Shown piece by piece: positions 1 through 13,565 of a DNA stretch of 64,000 bases. Under the pieces are notes generated by a model that worked only from the letters and a program-made list of their open reading frames with translations, had not been told where the DNA came from and did no database searches. Made by a program: the position numbers and the translations under genes. Source of the stretch: Ostrinia nubilalis (lineage: Eukaryota > Arthropoda > Insecta > Lepidoptera > Crambidae). Each line of letters begins with the position of its first letter. Position 1 is the first letter of the stretch. The stretch spans positions 10,786,501 through 10,850,500 of the forward strand of contig NC_087090.1 in the NCBI RefSeq assembly GCF_963855985.1, given 5' to 3'.

Positions 1-2865
1 GTATTAAGATCCTAAAAATAACATATTGTTATTTTGTATGATAAATAAATATATGGTCGCTCGTTAAACGTTTTATATATTTTCAATAACGATTAATGAA
101 ATTCAGCTGTCTTAGCAGTTTGCGAAGGGAACTACACCACCAGCAGAGTTTACGGGACTTTTCCCAACTTTCGTTCCCACCGCTGCAATTCCTGTGAAGG
201 GAGGATCTACAGCGTGACCGTTAATAAAAACTCAACCAGTGAAAACCAAGTTTGTCCCGAGCGAAAGTTAAATGAAATTATTGAGAAGAACATAGTTTAT
301 AGGATTTTTTAATATATTTTTTAAAATAAATCACAAAATAATAATACTAAGGTTTACGTAAGCACGCAAATTCCCGTCTGCTATAAAATGGTCAGTTCAT
401 AGTATGATAATTGGAAAAATATTTGTTATTATTCATCTATGCATTATCATATTTACATCTAACGGAATTATGTCATTGATAAACAATTAATAATTTCTCA
501 ATCAATTCGCCTTGAGTGAGCTGATATAGCTGTCGATGGTCAGGAATAAATAATACGCTATCGCAATACGAATACAAAGTAACCGCTGAGGAAATTGGAC
601 CAGCAACGTAACAAAAGGGCTTGTTTCGATTTAATTGTAATTATTTTTGTACTAATTGAAGAGTTTTTAAATAGTATTCAAGTGGTGTACCTATACTTTT
701 TTCATTTTTAATACGAGTATTAACGTTTTTCTAATGAATTAGATGATATAGAAAAAAAATATTCTTTACATTATAAGAAAACAGACACAACAGCGATGTC
801 GCGTAAATAAACCAAAACTTTTCATAAATTGACAACTAATCTACAACAAATTAAAGTTTATAATAAATTATGTCAACTAGGTATCACGGCAATCGGATAC
901 CTAGCCCCATATTAAATGTGCCCCAGTTTTCTTTCATGGTTTGGATATTGTATTGCCATAGTAAAATTACATGATTTCAGCGCCTGAATATGTTATTTCT
1001 AAGGTTAAGGCTGTGTTTGTTAGTATTACAGACCGTTTTTTTACCCGGATTTTCAATGTCACACTGAAGTTTGTTTACCTCAGAAACCATCTCAAATATT
1101 ATCGCCTCGTGATATACCTACATCATCACTTCAGCGTTCGCCAATTTAATCCGTACACAAGCTATTGCTGAAATATTTGTCAAGCACGCGGCCTTACTAA
1201 AACTTTTTATTTGAAAATTGTTTGAAGATTCAATTCTAATTCAATTGACGTGGGTGCCGACGGGCGAGGCGACGAATTGATGCACAATACTTAGTACCAT
1301 TATCATATACACACTTGCTGGGACGCTGGACGTCCACACGTTGACTCACTGCGTTCCTTAGTTTATTAATATTTAAACTACTTGTGATAAACGAGTGCTG
1401 GCTGGAAACACTGACGCTACGCTGGAGGGCGCAAAAATGGTCAGTTTTATTTTTAATGTTTTAAAAAATTATTTCAAACGTTCCTTTTTATTTTTTTCTG
1501 CTTCACTGAGAAGGTTATGTTCCCGGCCTAGCCTTGAATAAGGTTAGAGTTGTAATTTCATACGAGGAATGTGCTGTTGATGATCATTCAATTAGTGCGA
1601 TATGTTTTTCAAGTGCTAAAATATTATCTAATAATCTTGATAGACTATGAAAGTGATTAGTTAGTACTTGCTACCTACAATATCATCTAACAACGCTGTC
1701 CAATGTATACCATTATCGATGTCAAAACTATTATTTCATTACCAACGTAATACTTAACTATTCTTCAATTGCTCTACATTATAAAGGGTAACATAAATTA
1801 AACACCTGTTATTAGTATAAAATAAATAGGGCAAGGCCGGCCATCACAAATTGACTAATTTTCAAACGATATACAAATTTATTTTGAAGGGATTAGTTAG
1901 GGATATTATAACTATTAATATCTCTAACTACCTTCACCTCCTGTCTTCCTGCGACCTTTAGCCAGGTCGTCCGTGCAAAAGGAAGGCAGTCATCTGCATT
2001 TGTCGTCTTATACAAAGGGGGCGTAAGTTCTCGGCTTGCTAGTCTGATATCCTATGTCCGCTCCTGCATTCCTTCGTTCTTCAGATGCGTCCGCCCAAAT
2101 CGTTATGCAAAAAAAATGCTAAATGAAAGCACTTACACATTACGATAATGGTCAATTAATCGAATAATCAAATGCTTGTTTTCTTCACATACAAAAATAG
2201 TGGAAAACTCTTCCTTTCTATACTAAATGAATGAATTTAATATGCATGTGAAGACTGAAAAAGTGAAAAAAAAAAATCCGCACACAACGAATTTGTCGTT
2301 GACATTTATACCCATCATTTTATACATATTACGCATTGCATTACTTTCACGTAAAAATGGAATGGTAAATCGTAAAAAATATATTTTCTACTAGGTCATA
2401 ATGGGCATCGTTTCTAATTTAAAAATATAGCTTAAAAAGTCTTTTTAAATATGTTGTTTACTATTTAAACGAATAACCTTCAATACTTCGATATCATACC
2501 GTGATTTGTCTTCCTTATCATGATGATTTGCTCTAACCTACAGATAGATATTTATCATATTTATCAGAAAAGAAGCCATAGATCAAAGGGCGATAATACG
2601 AGTATCTTGCTTATGAGATTGTAAGCTCCTTCAAACTGAGCTATCACGATATTGCAGCTAACTCATATGTAGGTGTACCTAATACAGGATAGTAATAAAT
2701 ATATTTATTGAATACACGTAAGAGTAGGTATATCAAAAACTTCCATGAACTAATGTCAAGCTCAAGATAATCGAAAACATCTTAACTTATCGTGTCAACC
2801 ATTGATAGTGCCCACGTCATATTATATGCACATCTTTTATCCGTTTATCAGAAAATATAGGTATT

Positions 2866-3007
2866 TAAGGCTGGTTAATGTTTAAGATGGTTAAATGGTG
2901 CACAAATATACTTTAACGTTGACAAACGTCAAAAATCTTTCAAACTCCATACAAAATACACCTTATCGTTAAAGTTACGGTCAAAGTTAGGTGGTGCAAC
3001 TTAGCCT
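2866..3007. mobile_element. MITE copy 1, AGGCTG...TTGCACCACC family
   Basis: The ends are inverted versions of AAGGCTG(G)... and ...GGTGCAACTTAGCCT. The interior contains GACAAACGTCAAAAATC and TTACGGTCAAAGTTAG. The same terminal and internal words recur at 11388-11515 and, inverted, at 33402-33509. The structure is a short noncoding element with imperfect terminal inverted repeats and no ORF. The superfamily is not determined. Confidence 0.7.
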
Positions 3008-4845
3008 GTTTCATCATTTAACTGACCCTTTAACTGAGCAGATTTGTTATAGTCATAGCACTTTAACCTGCCGCAATCGCAAGTACCTATAGTACTGTAA
3101 TCAAGCGGCTGTCACAGACCGTAATGCTCTATCAAATTTTCAGCAAACAAAATCCCTCTCTTTGTTTACACAAATTAGGCTTCATCGAAATCATGACGAA
3201 AAGTATTTATCTACCCTGGCATGATAATTTGCTTTTACCTACGTGTGTAGGTACTTGTCGTGTTTATCAGACGCCACAGACGTCCATCAATGGGTGATAA
3301 TATCTTTCAGATGGTGCTAATGCTGTGGCAAACGTCGGCTTATATTTCCAATGTGTTTTTACCTGTTTGTATAGCCGATTGTAAGATCATTTCAAACGAA
3401 GCTATCACGATATTCCGGTTACGTTGTTATGATTATAATGTTTATCAGATCAAAATCAATAAACGAATGTTGGGCGCTAAATCATTTTACCTACTTGAAC
3501 TTTCTAACTAGGTAGATGATGAGCAAGATGATGGTTTACTCCAGTTCAAATTTCTACCTACCTCATAGATTATACTTACGAGTATATCACTTCATTGTCT
3601 TCTATCGTTTGCTACAACAACTAACACCATGGTGGTGTCAACCTTTAAACCTTTGGTGTTGACTTCGCTTCATAGGCCTCGTTTGCTTTTTTCGAATTGT
3701 CCTCAATGTATCTGGGTCTCACTACAGGGCACACACAACACCCAACTGCTGGTGAGTGTGGGGTTACCCAGTGCAGATAGTGCAGATTTTTGCAAAGGTG
3801 GTGACCAATCAGATTAAAAAAACTCACCTACTGTCAAGCGTTATTTTGATAACGCCAAGGCCTCTGACTGGGCTTAAAGACTAATACTAACCGAAAGCCA
3901 GTTTCAACGTGCCTTCCAAAGCACAAATATGACGGTAACCAAATCTTAAGGACATTGAATCTAGCACTTTCCATTCATCAACAAATCATCACAATATGAT
4001 GACAAATATTAAAAGTGGCCATTCATTAATTTGTTTGTGAGTCATCACGAGTCCGAGTCGGAATTCTAATTCAATATCCGAGGCGCAATTTTTTTACTAC
4101 ACGTAGAAACCGTCAAGTCGTCCCATATTAGGACAGTTTTTGACTACCTTTTAAATTATACATCGTCCTTAGGAAATGGTCACATAAAAACTCTACATAA
4201 GTGCCTTGAAAAGAACATTCATTTAACATTATTATAGCTGTATAATTCGATGCTAATATTCTATGTGGTTAGGGCCATATATGACAAGATTTCTTACCTA
4301 TTAGTTAGATCAAGTTATTTTAAGAGCCATTTCACAAAAATATTCCGCGCGAATTTAGGTAAAAGCTGTCAACGCAACGTCAAAAGAGTAAAAAGAACGC
4401 TGAAATGGACAAAAAAATCTTGAGCCGTGACTGTATTAAGACTTGATTTAAGTTATTAATTTTAAGGTAGAATGAGGTATTCAAACTTGATAAATTAATT
4501 TAAATTTTTAATAGAGTTTAATAAGTCTTTTATATTTCGATTCATAATGAAACACGAATAGGTATAATATGTAAAATATATATTAAGTACAAAATAAAGA
4601 CAGTCACATAGTGAAAAAAAAATCTGCCCCCTTACAGCTCCATCATCGGACCCTGGATACGAAATATTCGTCAAGGCGAATCACACAAGCCCAAACTCCA
4701 TAGGGTTCTATTGTTTTGTTACGGAGGTGGCTATTGCATCTCCTCCAGATCCATTATCAGACAGAGCTAAGAAATAAATAAATAAATATTATTACAAGTA
4801 AACAAATAACTAAAATAATGCATCTTACTATCTTACTTCTTACTA

Positions 4846-5300
4846 GTCTTACTAATATTATAAATACGAAAGTTAGTGTGGATGTCTGGATGTTTATTAC
4901 ACTTTCACGCAAAAACTACTGAACAGATTTTGATGAAACTTTACAGTACAGTACAGCAGTACTAGGCAGCCTGTGTTCAACTATCACTCGGGTCGGAAGT
5001 TCCTATCGCAAGACCTTTGGTTCACTCAGTTCCGATACGACTCTAGTACTGTGTGTAATTATTTTCGTGAATACACTGAGTTTATTAATTTCTACGAGTG
5101 GATTTCATTTTGCCTGAGACCTACGCCATGAACCCTGAACCAGAAGACCCTGTCGCCAGCGACAGCGACGCTCATCCATCCCTGGCGTCGACCAGAATAA
5201 CAATGTATAGGCTATAATTTATGACGATCTGTGACAAACTAAACTTCAAGCGGGTGAAGCCGCGGGCAATACTACATATTTCATACTAGCTTTTTGCCCG
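4846..5300 (-). mobile_element. Interspersed element of the CTAGCTTTTGCCCGCGG family, diverged
   Basis: Read on the minus strand it starts near CTAGC/GCCCGCGGCTTCACCCGC and ends in TTTATAATATTAGTAAG. Shared internal words with the copy at 23826-24023 include GGATGTCTGGATGTTT, TTTCACGCAAAAACT and GACGATCTGTGA. About 230 bp of unrelated sequence (roughly 4970-5200) interrupts the shared part, so this is a nested or rearranged copy. The family is a widespread lepidopteran SINE/non-LTR-type repeat; I do not assign a formal name. Confidence 0.6.
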
Positions 5301-5999
5301 CGACTTCTTCTGCGATGAAGTGGAAAATGGTTCTAATAGAATTAAAATATTCTAAGAAAATTAATTTTTTTTAAATAAATGATTATATTTTTTGATATAA
5401 AATCTACAAATTATTATGTTTAAATATTTGAATACTTACAAAATTATGAGATCTTTCTAAAACAAAATTAAAACACTACACCTGCCGCAGATTTCTTTGT
5501 AAACAATGTTTTTTTGTTTTTCCTTCAGGTGCTAAAATCACCAGGCTATTGTGTGCGCATACTCTGGAGTATTCCACATACAACTGGTCGTCGGAGAAGC
5601 ATAGATTTCCATTAAGTCTACTCCCGCTACCATAATAATATGGAACTCCGCTAAAACTCGTGAGGGCGCCAACACTTGCTTTTTATCGAAAATTAGTATG
5701 AGCAGCTGCGCACGCGGTTGCCCGTTGCAGGCTCTATGCAACCACACTATTTAAACCGTGGTCCCTAAGCATGAGATGGGAAACTGCACTCTCTTGAATT
5801 CTCTTGAATTTGATGGTGTTAGGGGGGGAATCCTAGGAATGAATACAGACTTTCCAATGGAATCTCCTCATCAATATTGCGAAATTGCGAGTTGCAATGT
5901 AATATTACGTTTTCACTTGTTATTTTATTGTAATCTGACCTTGATTTTTCAAACACGTGTCAAAATAAAAAAAATAATTTAAATCAAAAGTACTAAGGA

Positions 6000-8014
6000 A
6001 TATTTCATTGATATCTGTGCTAACGGATCGTTGTAAAAAACTTACATCTGAGTGTTATAACACTTACCTTCGCCGAGTTGAGGACGGATTGGTTAAGAAT
6101 CCCAAACTATTTTGGTCTTATATGAAAGCCAAAAGAGGTGGCACTGGTTCCTATCCAGCGGTCATGACGGACGGATCGTTCGAGATGCGGGATGGCGTTG
6201 ACATATGTAATAGTTTCGCCTCTCATTTTTTCATCTGTGGTATCTAACACAAATGCCACTGGATGCAATATTACAGACCGAATGAATCCATCGGAGAGCA
6301 GCAGTGACTGTTTTTCTATACTTCAGTTTTCTCACAAGCAAATTTTCGACAAATTATCCACCTTGTCTGTTTCCAAGGGCGCTGGCAGCGACGAAATCCC
6401 GCCATTATTCATCTCTCGTTGTGCGTCTTCTCTCGTTGAGCCTGTTTATGTTATCATGAATCGATCGCTTCGTTCTGGAACCTTCCCTGATGCATGGAAA
6501 ATTTCAAAAGTGGTACCCATCTTTAAGTCTGGCGATGCTCATCTTACATGCAACTATAGACCCATCTCTATTTTACCCTCATTGGCCAAAGTCTTCGAGT
6601 CCTTAGTTTGCCCTGTTCTTCAAATCTACTTTGAGAAGTACTTGAACCCGAACCAACACGGATTCACAAAGGGAAGGTCTACTAACACCAACCTTGTAAC
6701 ATATGTAGAGGATGTCGTCGGTCATATTGACTGTAACAAACAGGTCGATGCGATATATACAGACTTCAGTAAGGCGTTCGACCGAGTACCCCATCAATTG
6801 CTTCTAATGAAACTATCTTCATATGGACTGGCGGGGAATCTGCTGGCCTGGTTTGGGTCCTACTTATCTGGTCGTTCCTTCTATGTCGTGGCCAATGGGT
6901 ATCGCTCGGAACTGCATCACGTCACTACAGGTGTTCCTCACCACCTGGGACCGATTCTTTTTAATATCTTTGTTAACGACCTACCAAACTGCATTATATA
7001 CTCGTCCTCGTCAATGTTTGCCGATGACTTAAAAATATGGAGGGTTGTTGATTCATTGGCCGATGTCACGCTGCTTCAAAATGACCTCAATGCATTGGTG
7101 GGTTGGTGTCAATCAAATGAAATGACATTGAATGTGGAGAAGTGCGTTCATATAAAGCTCACCAGGAAGTTAAATCCTATCCCATCCGTCTATAGCATCG
7201 ATGGGTCTAATCTTGTAGAGAGGACTGTGGTGCGTGATCTAGGGGTTATCATGGACAGTAAAATGACATTTGTTCCACATCTGGATCACATCGTATCCAA
7301 GGCGTCTAAGATGCTGGGTTTCATAATTAGAAATGGTAGAGCGTTTAAGCGTAGTTCTACTAAAATAGCACTTTTCAATAGCTTAGTAAGATCCATCCTC
7401 GAGTTTGGAAGTGTGGTTTGGCGACCTCACTATGCTTCGCACATTCTACGCATTGAACGAATCCAGAAACGACTTGTCAGACACTTGGTATTCTCGCATT
7501 TTAGAGACAAAAGAAGGTACTCGTATAATGAGATCTTAACTGACTTGGAAATAAAAAGCCTAGAACGTCGTAGAGACCTACTTGATCTTTCTTTCTTTTA
7601 CAAAATTATGAGACATCATGTGCGTAGTCCAACCTTGCTAGCGAAGTTTAACTTCAAAGTCCCATTACGAATACCACGTAAACCCATTGAACCTCTCTCC
7701 CGCCCCTTTCGAAAAACTGTTCTAGGAGCCAACTCTCCTATATGTCGGATCTGCAAGATCTACAATAAATGTAGTGGTCCCCTGGATGTGCATTTCATGT
7801 CCCTACCCAAATTCAAGGCTACAGCAACCGACTCTATATCATAACTTATATAACATCATTTATGCTAACTAAGCAGCAACTTATATTTCTTGCAAGCTGT
7901 GTATACCTCTAAGTGATAGTGCAATTAGCTTAATATTTTGCGTATTTTTTAACATATTGTGTATTGTTGTACCTATCGTTGGTGTACCTAATAAATAAAT
8001 AAATAAATAAATAT
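6000..8014 (+). mobile_element. 5'-truncated non-LTR retrotransposon, CR1/Jockey-like
   Basis: This is the 3' part of a LINE. It encodes the reverse transcriptase half of ORF2 and a 3' UTR ending in (AAAT)n at about 7990-8014. No endonuclease domain is present upstream, so the element is 5' truncated, the usual outcome of incomplete target-primed reverse transcription. The clade assignment to the CR1/Jockey group rests on the FADDLKIWR box and overall RT order, not on a search. Target-site duplications could not be fixed by eye. Confidence 0.85.
6008..7844 (+). pseudogene. Broken reverse transcriptase ORF of the LINE
   Basis: The reading frame starts in one frame (6008-6247, with a pre-RT segment containing NPKLFWSYMKAKRGG) and continues in another (to 7844), so one frameshift is needed. 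It falls at a run of T near 6226-6232, where one extra T explains the change. RT motif A is visible as YTDFSKAFDRVPH, motif C as FADD (about 7018-7029), followed by a thumb-like region. Motif B, normally GVPQGSxLGP in this family, reads GVPHHLGP and has lost two residues. The RT is therefore very unlikely to be active. The C-terminus ends in a small Cys-containing segment (CRICKIYNKC) before the stop at 7842-7844. Confidence 0.85.
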
Positions 8015-10389
8015 CAACTTATAAACAAGCACAGATCACAGAAACTAAAGGGAAATGTGACAAGGGACAAATTGGAACATATTGCTTGTGAAAGCAATGA
8101 TGACAGTAGCGACGTCATTATGTAAACAGTTTATATTGCTTGCATAGTACTAAAGATTATTCGAACGTTGAATACTGATACCGCAGTGGATAATGAACAC
8201 ATAATTTGATTTCTTTGTGTGTGTGAATTTCTAATACGACACTGAGTTTCGAACTCAGCGCATTACTTAGCATCTCTCTATATTTCTATGGAACCAAGTT
8301 ATCTCCAAAATAACATTCCACACCTTTTTAACATAGTCAGGTAATAATTTTAATAAAATACGAAGCACGTCATCTATCAATAGGATATATGTATATTTTA
8401 GAAGTTAATAAATTATGCATAAAATATAAACACTTAAGAAGTTTAGTTAAATCGTAGAATTTCTGAAAAACAAGTACTAAAATCGTACTGAAAAAAAGTA
8501 TTAATATGTTATCTAATTTATTTATTAAACGTCGAATTTTATCAAAGATTTTGTACTAAAGTTTTTGAAAATATTTTATAGCCTACATAGAAAAAAATTA
8601 GGATTCTAAATCGTGAGAGAATTTTTTTTCGGAGCCTATTGCCTCCAAACAAACAATTAAATCTTTCCTCTTTTATTAGTATAGATTTAACAACAAAGCT
8701 TCCCTCTCGAAACAAAACGATTCTTTTTCTTCTTCACGAAACAAAACTCAAAGCGGATAAATAAATAAACAAATCTTTGAACAATTTCACAGCGCCATCT
8801 AGTCCAAAAGTAGGCCACCAATATGTTTGTGTTAAGGGTGCTAGCATAATGGATATCCTTTTTTATAATTTATTTATTAAATTAAATACATGGTACCTAC
8901 ATGTTATACATAGTTACACCCAGATCCGTCAAAGAAATTAAAATTCATCATTTCAATTTCTGCTCGGCCGGCCGACTCGAAACAGCCTCTCGGCATAGTA
9001 TCAAATGTATTTGGTCACCGTACAAATCACCGCTTTACGACACGAACGCACGTAAACGTCACGGCGGGAAAAATGACACAGGTCCTACCTTGACGGGCGC
9101 TCGCGCCATACTAATCGATGTCGGCTTGCGCATTGTAATTTATACTGATATTCACATCAATATTTTGACAAAGTGGTTACTAATATTTAAACAATAACTG
9201 TCGAAATCAATTCTACAATGAATATTCTTTATTTTGGGATACTTTTATTGCAGTTATTGTTGTGTTTTTAAACCAAAAACCACGATCAAAATGTGACGTT
9301 AATCTTCAAATTTGCCAAATTATTTTTAGATTTTACTCAATAATGGTAATGAAATTCAAGAATCTATTTCATTAATGGACTACAAGAATATATGTCCGAT
9401 GATTACTATATATTTTTAAGCTTATTATATGAGCATAAATAATAGATACAGGACTTTGAAAATGAGTCTGCGGCAATTTTTCCGTAAAATGGTTGTGGGA
9501 GATGGGGCACTGTGAATTAAGCAAAAGAGTTTTAGTAAATCCGTTTCATTAATGGTCAACACCAAGGATTGACCTATCTTTCGCAGTTATTAAATAATCT
9601 CTGGGTGTTGCTTAAGATAGTAATTCATGCTTCCAAAATCTTAGAAATTCGCACGAAAATGTAAAATGGCTCTTAATACAAACTCGGCAACAACTTTTAG
9701 AATGCTCTCTCGTGTGAAGTTATGTTGTGAAGTTTTGTGAATCCTCGACTAAAGCTAATCAATTTCTCGCTTTGTCATCGTATGTTAATATGACGTCTCT
9801 ATAATATCATAATTTTATTTGTTGTTCTGGCTATCTATTCTTTTTATTAGGATTACTTTTTATCAAAGCGTGCTTGTAAGCAGCGTGTATCTTCGTTTCA
9901 ATTTGATGCGGTTAACTATTATTGCCAAATAAATATGTAGATGACGGTACCATAAATGCGTATTTATTGGCACGTTCTGCTTATCGTTCAAAATACTCAT
10001 AACAATTCAATATTCATTACAATTCTATATCCATAAGCAATCAATTAGCAATATCCACGAATAGGTACTACAGCTGCGGCATAGCAACGCGTTATTTAAT
10101 TTCTATGTATAATATTGTTTTGCCCAAGACGCTTAGGTGAAGACTTTTCTTGAAATAATCAAACATAAATACTTTAAATAGACTATTTGAAATAAATATA
10201 ACAAATTTACTAAGAAAAATTATAATAAAACTGAGAAGAAATACCTGAAAGGGAAATTTTCGATAAATTCTGAAAACTTTCATAGGTATTTCACCACACA
10301 ACCCAACTTACACGGTAACTTCATTTTACTGTCAATCACATTTCTTGTGTAATCAGGATTCAATCGCACCTTAAATATGTAGGTGCAAG

Positions 10390-10455
10390 CTGTACTGGGG
10401 GAGGCCTATGTTCAGCAGTGGACGTCCTGTGGCTGAAATGATGATGATGATGAAG
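10390..10455 (+). mobile_element. Retroelement 3' end with (GAT)n tail
   Basis: Contains GGGGGAGGCCTATGTTCAG followed by CAGTGGACGTCCTGTGGCTG and then (ATG)n/(GAT)n. The same terminal module, with different microsatellite tails, occurs at 26930-27066 (inverted), 31810-31910, 51735-51800 and 62101-62172. This is the 3' end of an abundant lepidopteran SINE/LINE family. Confidence 0.7.
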
Positions 10456-11387
10456 CTGTACTGCATGATGTAAATACAAACTTTATGACAGTAGAAAAAA
10501 AAGATCAATCTTTTATCTGTCAAAGGATGAAGTTTAATATTTACAATGAAAGTAGTAAAGTGTAGTAAAGCCTTTTGACTTCATTGTTCTATTGACCGCC
10601 ACTTACCCTACAAAACAGTTGTTTGGTAACTTCTTTCGGTGATTTTCGAAATTACAAACAACAATGTTTTAGAATGCTTTTTAACACTCCTTATGCTAAT
10701 TACAAGTAGTTAAAACACACAATAGTTAACTAAACGAACCATTATGCACCAATGTGTACTATTCACATCGGTGACAATTGAAACAATATCTAGTCGTTGC
10801 AATATCGGCTAACAAGCTATTATCATATGACTTTAAATCACATGTGTAAATTATGTTAACCGCGTTAATTAGGAAAGTTAATGTGTGTAGTACATTTTCA
10901 TTGTATTCATTTGAACTTTACAAAAGGCTTTTATTGAGCATAGAACTCAGTCAATGCCTCATGTTTATTGTAATCTTAAGCATGTGATCTCTTTCGTAGT
11001 TCCTAAATAATATTATGTCAATAAGTTTACCTCTAAAGTTCCCTAGAGTCGTTTATTTATCTGTTGACGTCACAGATTGTTGTCGGATGCAGCGTGGTCC
11101 AAATAGTCTGATGTACTTGACACGTCGGCGGACGCATACGTGCGTATCAGAATCAAACCTAAATGCGTGCGCAGTGCGTACAAACGGACAATCTTCGCGT
11201 GCCGCATGACACGCATTGTTATGGAATATGTTGTAAAAAACTTTCATAGGACTTTGATATTTATATCACTTTATTATATTGTTTTTTACTGTCTAAGTAA
11301 ATTTTATATTGAATGGAGAGCCATAAAATTGTTAGTTAAATTATTAGTATTATAACTGTTGAAAAGTTACAATTTATGTAGGAATAC

Positions 11388-11515
11388 TAAGGCTGGGTTG
11401 CAACATCTTAATTTAACTTAGACAAACGTCAAAAATCTGTCAAAATCCATACAAAAAGCACCGGTTATCGTCAAAGTTACGGTCAAAGTTAGATAGGTGG
11501 TGCAACTCAGCCTAA
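11388..11515. mobile_element. MITE copy 2, AGGCTG...TTGCACCACC family
   Basis: Terminal inverted repeats AAGGCTGGGTTGCA and TGCAACTCAGCCTAA flank a 128-bp noncoding element. Interior words GACAAACGTCAAAAATC and ACGGTCAAAGTTAG match copy 1. Flanking TAA on both sides could be the target-site duplication. Confidence 0.75.
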
Positions 11516-13469
11516 GTAGTTAGTATGATAACAATAAACTAAATAGATGTTCGTATTAGGTCTAGATGCGTGCACCACAATAGACAATAGTTCAGCTATT
11601 GCCGGCGATCGAACTGGCGACCCTCGAAGCAATACTTTCTAAAGTCTCATCAAAATCCGTTCAGTAATTTTTGCATGAAAAATGTACATTTATCCATCAT
11701 CCATTATCACAAACTTTCATATTTACAATATTTACGATTTACTTTTCACAAAGATACACAACTGAACGCTTGGCTTCCTACATTTGGGCAGCAAACAATG
11801 CTGTGTAGTTAAATGATGAAGGGAATTCCAAATGTCATTGTCCTTTACTATTAATTAGAATGCCACAACAAACCGTACGTCACTGTTGTGATGGTTGGAT
11901 GAGCGACCCAATAAGTTGTTAATCGCGGAGGCGCGTGGCGACCGGCGCACACGCACGCCCGCCATGATTGGTAACTCGTGGTCGCATCCTCGTGAGCGAT
12001 CATGTGATTGTGATGAGACCACTTAAGCAAATAAACACGACGACTACTGACCGAGAACCACCACTGTCAACATTCGGACGCATTTACCCACTCAATTAAA
12101 CAACGAGTGATAAAACATGCTGATTAACTAAGTTTATAGGCTCATTTTAAAGTATCATAAATATTTACAAAGGAAACTCTAGAACAGGTAATTAATGGAG
12201 ATAATAGCGGAAACAAACTTTGAGCAAAGGAAAAGTTATTGAAAATGTAAAGACTAATACCGAGGAAAATATAATCTGCTTTATACCGTTTTTTACACCG
12301 GTAATTATTGAGAAATCGTATCGTAAACCCATTATTTATAACTCGCTTTCGACGCCATAACACGTAATGAAGGCAAAATTACTGCAGCAATGACTGTCAT
12401 AATACCCATACTCGATAGCGTTTAATAAATTATCTATTGAAGACACAAGCTTTATAACATTACTTAATTGAGCTCCCTCTTGTTCACTATCTTACTCAAA
12501 GGATACATATCCATTCTGGCCTGGTAGCCAAATAAATAACCACATCCATCGGAAACAGCTGTGTCAGGGAATCCACTCGTTAATGGGTGCCTATACGCAA
12601 TATAAATCAGGTAAAGTGCTTGGCTATGTAGACTACATGGTTATTCTACATTACGTCTTGTAGTTGAAAGATAGACGGGTAAAATTTGTATAAGCTTCAC
12701 AAGCTCGAGAGCAAATTCTCCGTTGTAGAACATGTAAAAACTTAACGATAAGCACGTATCAGGCGTTATTTTATTTTCACAAGCTAAACTAAAGTAGGCC
12801 TTACTCGTACAACTCTACACTCGTTTCGGGTTCAAATTCAGTAACTAATATTTAAATCAAATCAAGTACGAGGACCAAGTGATTCGATTGATCGGTAAAG
12901 ACGCATAATGTAAGATTATCATTAGCACTAAAAAGCTCTCACTCACCCGCACTTTGTGTGTGCTTTAATCCATTATAATTTGTTCTCAAAATTGTAATTT
13001 GGTATGGAATGTTCAAATTTTAAAATGGAATGTATATAGATTTATTTGCATGTTAAAATGTGCATACGTAAATTCCAATAAAAGGACCTTTGAATGAGAT
13101 TTTTTTAATATCATAAAAGTACGAGTATGTACTACAAATGACGCAAAACGCTAACAAAACATTTGTTTCATTGTCTATTTGACGAATGAAGATACCCATT
13201 CTCAATGATTTAATAAAAAATTTTCATACGCACGCAATGCACTGTCTGTAGTGTCTGTATCAGAATGTTAGCACCTTGTCTTTTGCACAAAAGTGCTAAT
13301 AGGATAAACACCAGTCTTGAATTATGATTTATTAACTCAATAAAAAACAAATACCTATAGCTGACGCGCTAACCAGTAGACGCGTCCCCTCTTACGTCAC
13401 TGCAAATTAAGGCATCACTTAGATAGATGTCTGATAACTTAACACCGGTTTCGGGGCTGAAATTCAGTA

Positions 13470-13565
13470 GTCGTTCAGTTACGAGTTTGAAAGCGCGCGC
13501 GCGCAGCTTGGTTTCACTTTGACGCCTATAACCGAAGTACCGACTCTACATTGCTCGAGCGGACA
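13470..13565 (+). promoter_or_regulatory. Possible promoter / 5' leader of the long antiporter isoform
   Basis: About 600 bp before the acceptor at 14083 there is a GC-richer patch with an arthropod-type initiator (TTCAGTTACG at about 13477) followed by (GC)n. It could hold the start of the noncoding first exon that must join the 14084 acceptor, and a GTAAGA donor-like word is present near 13660. This is inference from motif and position only. Confidence 0.2.

Larger units (their letters stand above)
1..5990. other. Gene-poor AT-rich stretch with scattered repeat debris
   Basis: No open frame here looks like a conserved protein, and the short open frames lack family motifs. Recognisable content is repeat debris: a MITE at 2866-3007 and a CTAGCTTT-type interspersed element at about 4846-5300, both listed separately. 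A patch of unlike composition at about 5530-5760 is open on the minus strand for 69 codons, but I do not recognise the product. A GC-richer patch at about 1240-1440 has no feature I can name. Part of this stretch could hold distal promoter or noncoding 5' exons of the downstream antiporter gene, but nothing in the sequence proves it. Confidence 0.5.

Noticed and set aside
8901..9197. 98-codon plus-strand frame
   Set aside because: No family motif, no splice or promoter support, and amino acid makeup typical of random sequence over a GC-rich patch.
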